Source: Prostheceraeus crozeri
Taxonomy: Eukaryota > Platyhelminthes > Polycladida > Euryleptidae
NCBI GenBank assembly: GCA_907163375.1
Contig: CAJQUW010006152.1
Coordinates: 1 to 64,000, forward strand
DNA length: 64,000 nt
Direction: 5' to 3'
The stretch's first letter is position 1, and the number at the start of each line of letters is the position of its first letter. The notes below the pieces were generated by a model. It did no database searches. It saw nothing but the letters and a program-made list of their open reading frames with translations, and was not told where the DNA came from. The translations under genes and the position numbers were made by a program. This document shows positions 59,626 through 64,000 of the stretch, piece after piece.

Positions 59626-61559
59626 GAAGTGTCGATTGACAATATCCAACAATAGGTCTATAGCATTTGAGTGCAGCATGAAAAAGATATTCGCAGGGTA
59701 TTGGAATTGTTGCAACTTATGTTGTGTTCCTTACTAAATTTCAATGGAGATTTGATGAAATTAGCTTTAGGGCTACTCGCATGGTTGAAGAGATTCATAT
59801 GGTCTAGACTAGATAAAGGCTATGTTAGATTTTTCAAGAATATCGACCTCTATATAAATATCAGTTACATATTGTATTAAAATAAATTAGGTAGCCTGCG
59901 TAAAAAGTCGAATGCCAGAATATAAGATACTCGTATAGTTTAATCATCAATGCCAGCTGCCATATAATGACAGTTGCTGATATTTCCTTTGATTTCGGTT
60001 ATCCTCATCTTGTTATGCCGTTCTCAGACTCTATGACGGCTCATTTAGATTATTTGTAAAGAATCTTCAGAATCGGTACCGGAGTTTGTGATCAATAATC
60101 CGATTCCTTGTCACTTTCTCCTTTGAAAGGAGCGACTCGCTGATTGAAAGATAAAATGAGGACAACTTTAAACACTACTCGATTGATGGACATGAACTGT
60201 TTGCGAGGTGTGGATGTAGAAACAGTGTAATCGGCGCCTTTCTTTTCCAGTCGGTAAGACCTACACTTTGCGTCGTTGGCACATCAAGTATCTTCCAAGG
60301 AACTCATGTCAAACAGTGTAGATTAAGTGGCCACTTGAATTTCCATCCATCATCACATCGACGCTGAAATTCATAATATCGACGGCGTCGATATGACGAC
60401 AGTTTGTGTTATTTTTTGAAGCATATAGCAAAGTCAAAATGTCGTATGACAAATCCAAGTATGCCATTATGGAAGTCTTTGGGCAGGCTATATATCATGA
60501 AAATATTAGATCCATTGATATTAGAAAATGCACAATTGGCTACCTTCTGTTTGAACACCAGCATAACTACAATTCTTGAAACGTATTACTAGTCAAAGTC
60601 AAATGTGATAAATTTATCACACCTTCAGTCCTTGACATATTCAAAAAATTCTCTCCACCACACAATTATCTTTTAGCAAATAGTGTGTAGGCTATATCAA
60701 TATCCATGCACCTAATTTCCGGGTTAAGAGTTGCAGTTCCCAACTGAATTGCTAGAGGAGTGACAGGAAGTTTAAATCACAGAAGATCAATTTATAAGAA
60801 TGATTATCGCTACGTTAAAATCAAAATCTCAAGGAAGTGTGATAAAATTATCTGCCCTTGCTGTAACCAAGGTAGTCCAAGGTAAAGCACAGTAGCCTAA
60901 TGCGCTTGTAGTACACTACGCATTCGTAAGGCATCTAAAAGTCAGCCACTGGACATTCTTGAAATCAAAGGTCTAATAATGCAGAAAATAAAAGAAGCTG
61001 CAAAAGGACATTAAGCGAATGCTTTTTAGTATCTGATATTATCAATCACTTGTAAGATTTTCTGTGTTGATGCAGAAAACCAAAGCTTCGACTTCGACTC
61101 ACTTTATTATTACAATATTATTATTACAATTATTGAGATAACCAGTCAATAAAACCTGTCGTAGACCTACATCCTGTTGTTTTTGATTGATAAACCATGG
61201 ATGATTTATACAGGATAAATTTCAAAGATGAGTTAAAATGACTTTGTGATAAAATCGAGTACATTGAATATATTTCTGACATAGAATTATTGTAAGACCG
61301 GGGGAAAATTTCAGATGGACATATTATGTCAACTACAAAATGCATAATCAATAATCATTCCAATTTATCTCCAACGGGCTCTCTCAAACAGCACACATTC
61401 ACAATTCCAACGCATCCTGTCCATGTAATGCAGTAGTAACTTTTAATAATAAATGCAAAATTTGCGGCCATTACTCAAGCAAATGTATGTGCAGCAGCCA
61501 TTTTTGTAGCAATTACGGACATGTTGCCGTCTGTGAAATATAGACATATACCTGACTCA
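59626..61559. other. No gene recognised
   Basis: Anonymous flank to the right of the Polinton. No domain or repeat boundary seen. Confidence 0.45.
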
Positions 61560-61980
61560 GAGTGGAGCACTTACACCGGCAAATGCAGCGGATTGGTGAG
61601 CTTCTGAAAGCTCCTTTAGACAAATGGTGCGTAGCGCTTCCAACCGACAAATGTTGCGGATTAGAGAGCCTCCAGAACAGCAGCATTAGACAAGTATAGC
61701 ATACCGCATTCAACCGACAGATGCAGTGGCGGATTGAAGCCCCAGAACTGCTCCAGCAACTGCAGTATGCAGACGAATGGAGCGGACGGGTGCCTCCAAT
61801 CAGAGAATGCAGCTGATTGGAGAACTCTAGAACAGCTCCTTTAGACAAATGGATTGGAGCGTCTCCAAGCGAGGAATGCAGTGGATTGGGGAGCTCCAGA
61901 TCAGCTCCAGTAGACAGATGGATGGCATAATGGTATAAGCTGTTTGGAGGACCTCCATCCTAGGAATGGAATGAAATGAC
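61560..61980. repeat. Degenerate tandem repeat of about 60-75 bp
   Basis: Five to six diverged units built on GCAGCGGATTGGTGAGCTCC, CCAGAACAGCTCCTTTAGAC, AAATG and TCCAACCGACAAATG-like blocks. Short open frames across it follow the repeat, so no gene is called. Confidence 0.65.
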
Positions 61981-62220
61981 GGAATTGCGACGATGTATTG
62001 GACTGACAGTTTTACAATTCAATCATAATCGATTTCATTATGAGTTCATACACAACGTTTGAATTTTAGTTTTGATATTTTCTCTCAGTTATGTGTCCAT
62101 TTTCATACAGTACAGGATAATCCTGTAATCTCTTTTTCCTTACTTCTTGAGCAAAGGGAGGAGCGCCGCTCCTGCCGCTCCCCCTACCTACGTCCCTGGT
62201 ACATGTCATGAGACAGAGTA

Positions 62221-63471
62221 CCGCATTTCTTCGAATAATAACCGCGGCTACTATTAACAAACTGTACATTTTGGGTGCAGCTACTATTAAAAACTCCCAT
62301 GATCAGTAATTTGACTGATGCAATGAAACGAAAATTTTGACTTGAAATTGATTTCCTTGTTCACCTACTGACGACTGGCAAATTATTTGCGTGCATAGAG
62401 CTTGATTTTAACACTCATGGCATAGATAACTAGAACGGAAATTCAGCGAACTTTGCGGTACACGAGCAGAACTTATTAGGTGGGCAGAAACCTTAGAACT
62501 TAGCACAGTTTGAATAGGAGAAATCGTCCATTCTCAACTTAAAGTCGCTTAAGATTCGACTCCGGCAGTCGTACTTTTCTGGTTTCTTCATAATCGGAAA
62601 GTTCAGCGTATTGAGAACAACTTTCGTCGATAAACCATGTATGTCAGATAACCAAAAGTTACAGCAAATTGACGTCAAACGAATAGATCACCATCTTACC
62701 AAGAGGAATTTTTTTCCTTTTGCTTCAAAGAATTTTGAAAGAAAAGAATTTCAAAGAAGTTTGATTTGTGGGGATTTAATTTGGGCCAATATTTGATTAA
62801 TTTTTCAAATGAAATTTTTTGTTTTAATATGAGATTTAATTTTCAGGCAGAAATAAATTACCGGTTCATCTATTTTAAAGTTCGAGTTTAATAATAGACA
62901 TAAAATGGGCCTCATCCTTTTTTTAACATATACAATGTAGCTGGTATATTAGTACACTGTAATGTAGTCCTTTGTGTAACCGTTAGGCCTAATAATGTAG
63001 AAATAGGCAAGATACAAGCTCTTAGTACGTCTCTCACTCACTCATCCCTTTTACGTCCGTGTGGACCAGAAGATACTTGGTTGGACGGTTTCCGCTTGAT
63101 GATTCTCCTCCACTTCTGGCGATCACATACATCAGCATCTTGAGCACCAACACTTTTCAGATCTTCGTCTATCACATTGCGCTAGGTCCTTCTTTGACAT
63201 CCCACAGATCTCTCGCTAGCAATTTTGATCTCCTTGATTTACTTGACCCAATCTGACTCGCCCTTTTTCTGTACGTATATCTACATGTACATTAAGCTTG
63301 TGATATTTAGAAAATGGGTGTGTATGTGCAAATGTACGGCATTGCTAAGTTCTCGAGAACCGAATTGCCTCGAATAGTAGCCGCGGCTATTATTCGAGGA
63401 CGGCTGCGACTACAAATTCACACAGAGGTGCGGCTACTATTCGAGGGCGGCTATTATTCGAAGAAATACGG
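62221..63471. mobile_element. TIR element with TA duplications (non-autonomous)
   Basis: The inverted ends CCGCATTTCTTCGAATAATA and TATTATTCGAAGAAATACGG are flanked by TA on both sides (62219-62220, 63472-63473). Internal copies of CGGCTACTATTCGAGG-like blocks repeat near both ends. TA duplication fits Tc1/mariner-type or related elements; no transposase is present. Confidence 0.6.
63030..63260 (-). pseudogene. LINE 3' end fragment
   Basis: The minus-strand translation reads IDEDLKSVGAQDADVCDRQK then WRRIIKRKPSNQVSSG, which resembles the extreme C-terminus of many LINE polyproteins (D-x-A-x-D-R-x-x-W-R-x-x-I). Too short to classify; it lies inside the TA-flanked element. Confidence 0.45.
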
Positions 63472-63473
63472 TA

Positions 63474-64000
63474 TATCCGGAAAGGAAGTGAAATTGAAAT
63501 TTTGTTTGTCAAACCAGCAGGAGTTTACTAAAACATAATAATATGATAAAAAAATATATAGATAAAAATGAATAAACATAAAACATGATAGTTACTAGAA
63601 TATGAAATAAAATAAATACTTTTCGCTGATATTCAGCAGTCATTCGATATAAAAAATGCCACACACGCTATAGATGCCTAAATAATGGAAGACTATAGAC
63701 TAATGGGAATGAGAGTCAGTTGAAAGTTGCATATGTGCTGATTCGCATCACAGAATATATTCTGACAGAATCGATTTCTTTATTAATGTTGTAATTGAGA
63801 TCATTATATAGAAATCAATAGACGCTGTCATCGCTTCATTTACAAACCTGGTTGTTTGTGAATTGCTTCACCCTTGAAGAACGTTTTGATAAATGATGCC
63901 ATTGAACTTTCTTCTCAAAGACGAGTATTCAGATCTAATCTCTTGTCATCGTGTTCTCACCACGTCTTCTGCGTTCAAACCAACATTTCATCGAACTCGC
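63474..64000. other. No gene recognised
   Basis: Anonymous AT-rich sequence to the window end. Confidence 0.5.

Noticed and set aside
37029-59626. CAGCTG at both Polinton edges as a target duplication
   Set aside because: The sequence is palindromic and belongs to the inverted ends, so it cannot be told apart from the terminal repeat.

Overview
This window is animal (metazoan) nuclear DNA, AT-rich, and almost entirely made of mobile elements. No single-copy host gene could be supported. Evidence for a eukaryote is the LINEs, tRNA-derived SINEs, PIF/Harbinger and hAT transposons, a Gypsy LTR element whose primer site matches an initiator tRNA-Met, GT-AG introns and AATAAA signals. A (marine) invertebrate is likely but not provable from the window.

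Layout. 1-7.8 kb holds LINE debris (1.6-2.6 kb; 7.3-7.6 kb), a decayed hAT element with a perfect 8-bp target duplication (3.05-4.22 kb) and three tRNA-derived SINE-like pieces (5.4-6.8 kb). 7.8-15.3 kb is one CR1/Jockey-like LINE, split by a whole-looking Gypsy LTR element (8077-12386) and by a 608-bp hAT-like MITE (12658-13265). 15756-20486 is a PIF/Harbinger element with TAA duplications. It carries a nested hAT element (15849-19181) that itself contains a minisatellite, and a 293-bp MITE with a 9-bp duplication (19732-20024). 22361-23097 is another hAT MITE. 26.13-29.1 kb is a LINE with a CFDP2-like endonuclease, an RT and an internal PHD finger. 29808-32495 is a DNA transposon of a type I could not name, with a long transposase ORF and seven copies of a GTCACGAACGAAC-like site. 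32.5-32.8 kb is more LINE debris.

37030-59625 is a 22.6-kb Polinton/Maverick with inverted terminal repeats. It looks whole: the main reading frames are long and uninterrupted. Parts recognised: protein-primed DNA polymerase B, retroviral-type integrase with chromodomain, double-jelly-roll major capsid protein, adenain-like protease, FtsK/A32-type packaging ATPase, two basic pX/core-like proteins, two paralogous large putative vertex/minor-capsid proteins, a DEDD-type exonuclease, two RING-like proteins, and a free-standing copy of a polymerase N-terminal module.

The most interesting find is a small plus-strand cluster at 49.7-51.0 kb. It encodes a 181-aa TATA-binding-protein-like protein (both TBP repeats; the second contains YEPELFP) next to two paralogous proteins that look like tandem PC4-type ssDNA-binding modules. 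The element may therefore carry its own basal transcription kit. This fits its promoter layout. Three outer genes, putatively early, have TATA boxes and, in two cases, an intron directly after the ATG. The morphogenetic minus-strand genes form tightly packed clusters with stop/start overlaps, and most clusters are headed by an ATGCAAA-type motif 20-35 nt upstream of the first ATG.

59.6-64 kb is mostly anonymous, with a degenerate tandem repeat (61.56-61.98 kb) and a TIR-bounded element with TA duplications (62221-63471) containing a LINE 3' end.
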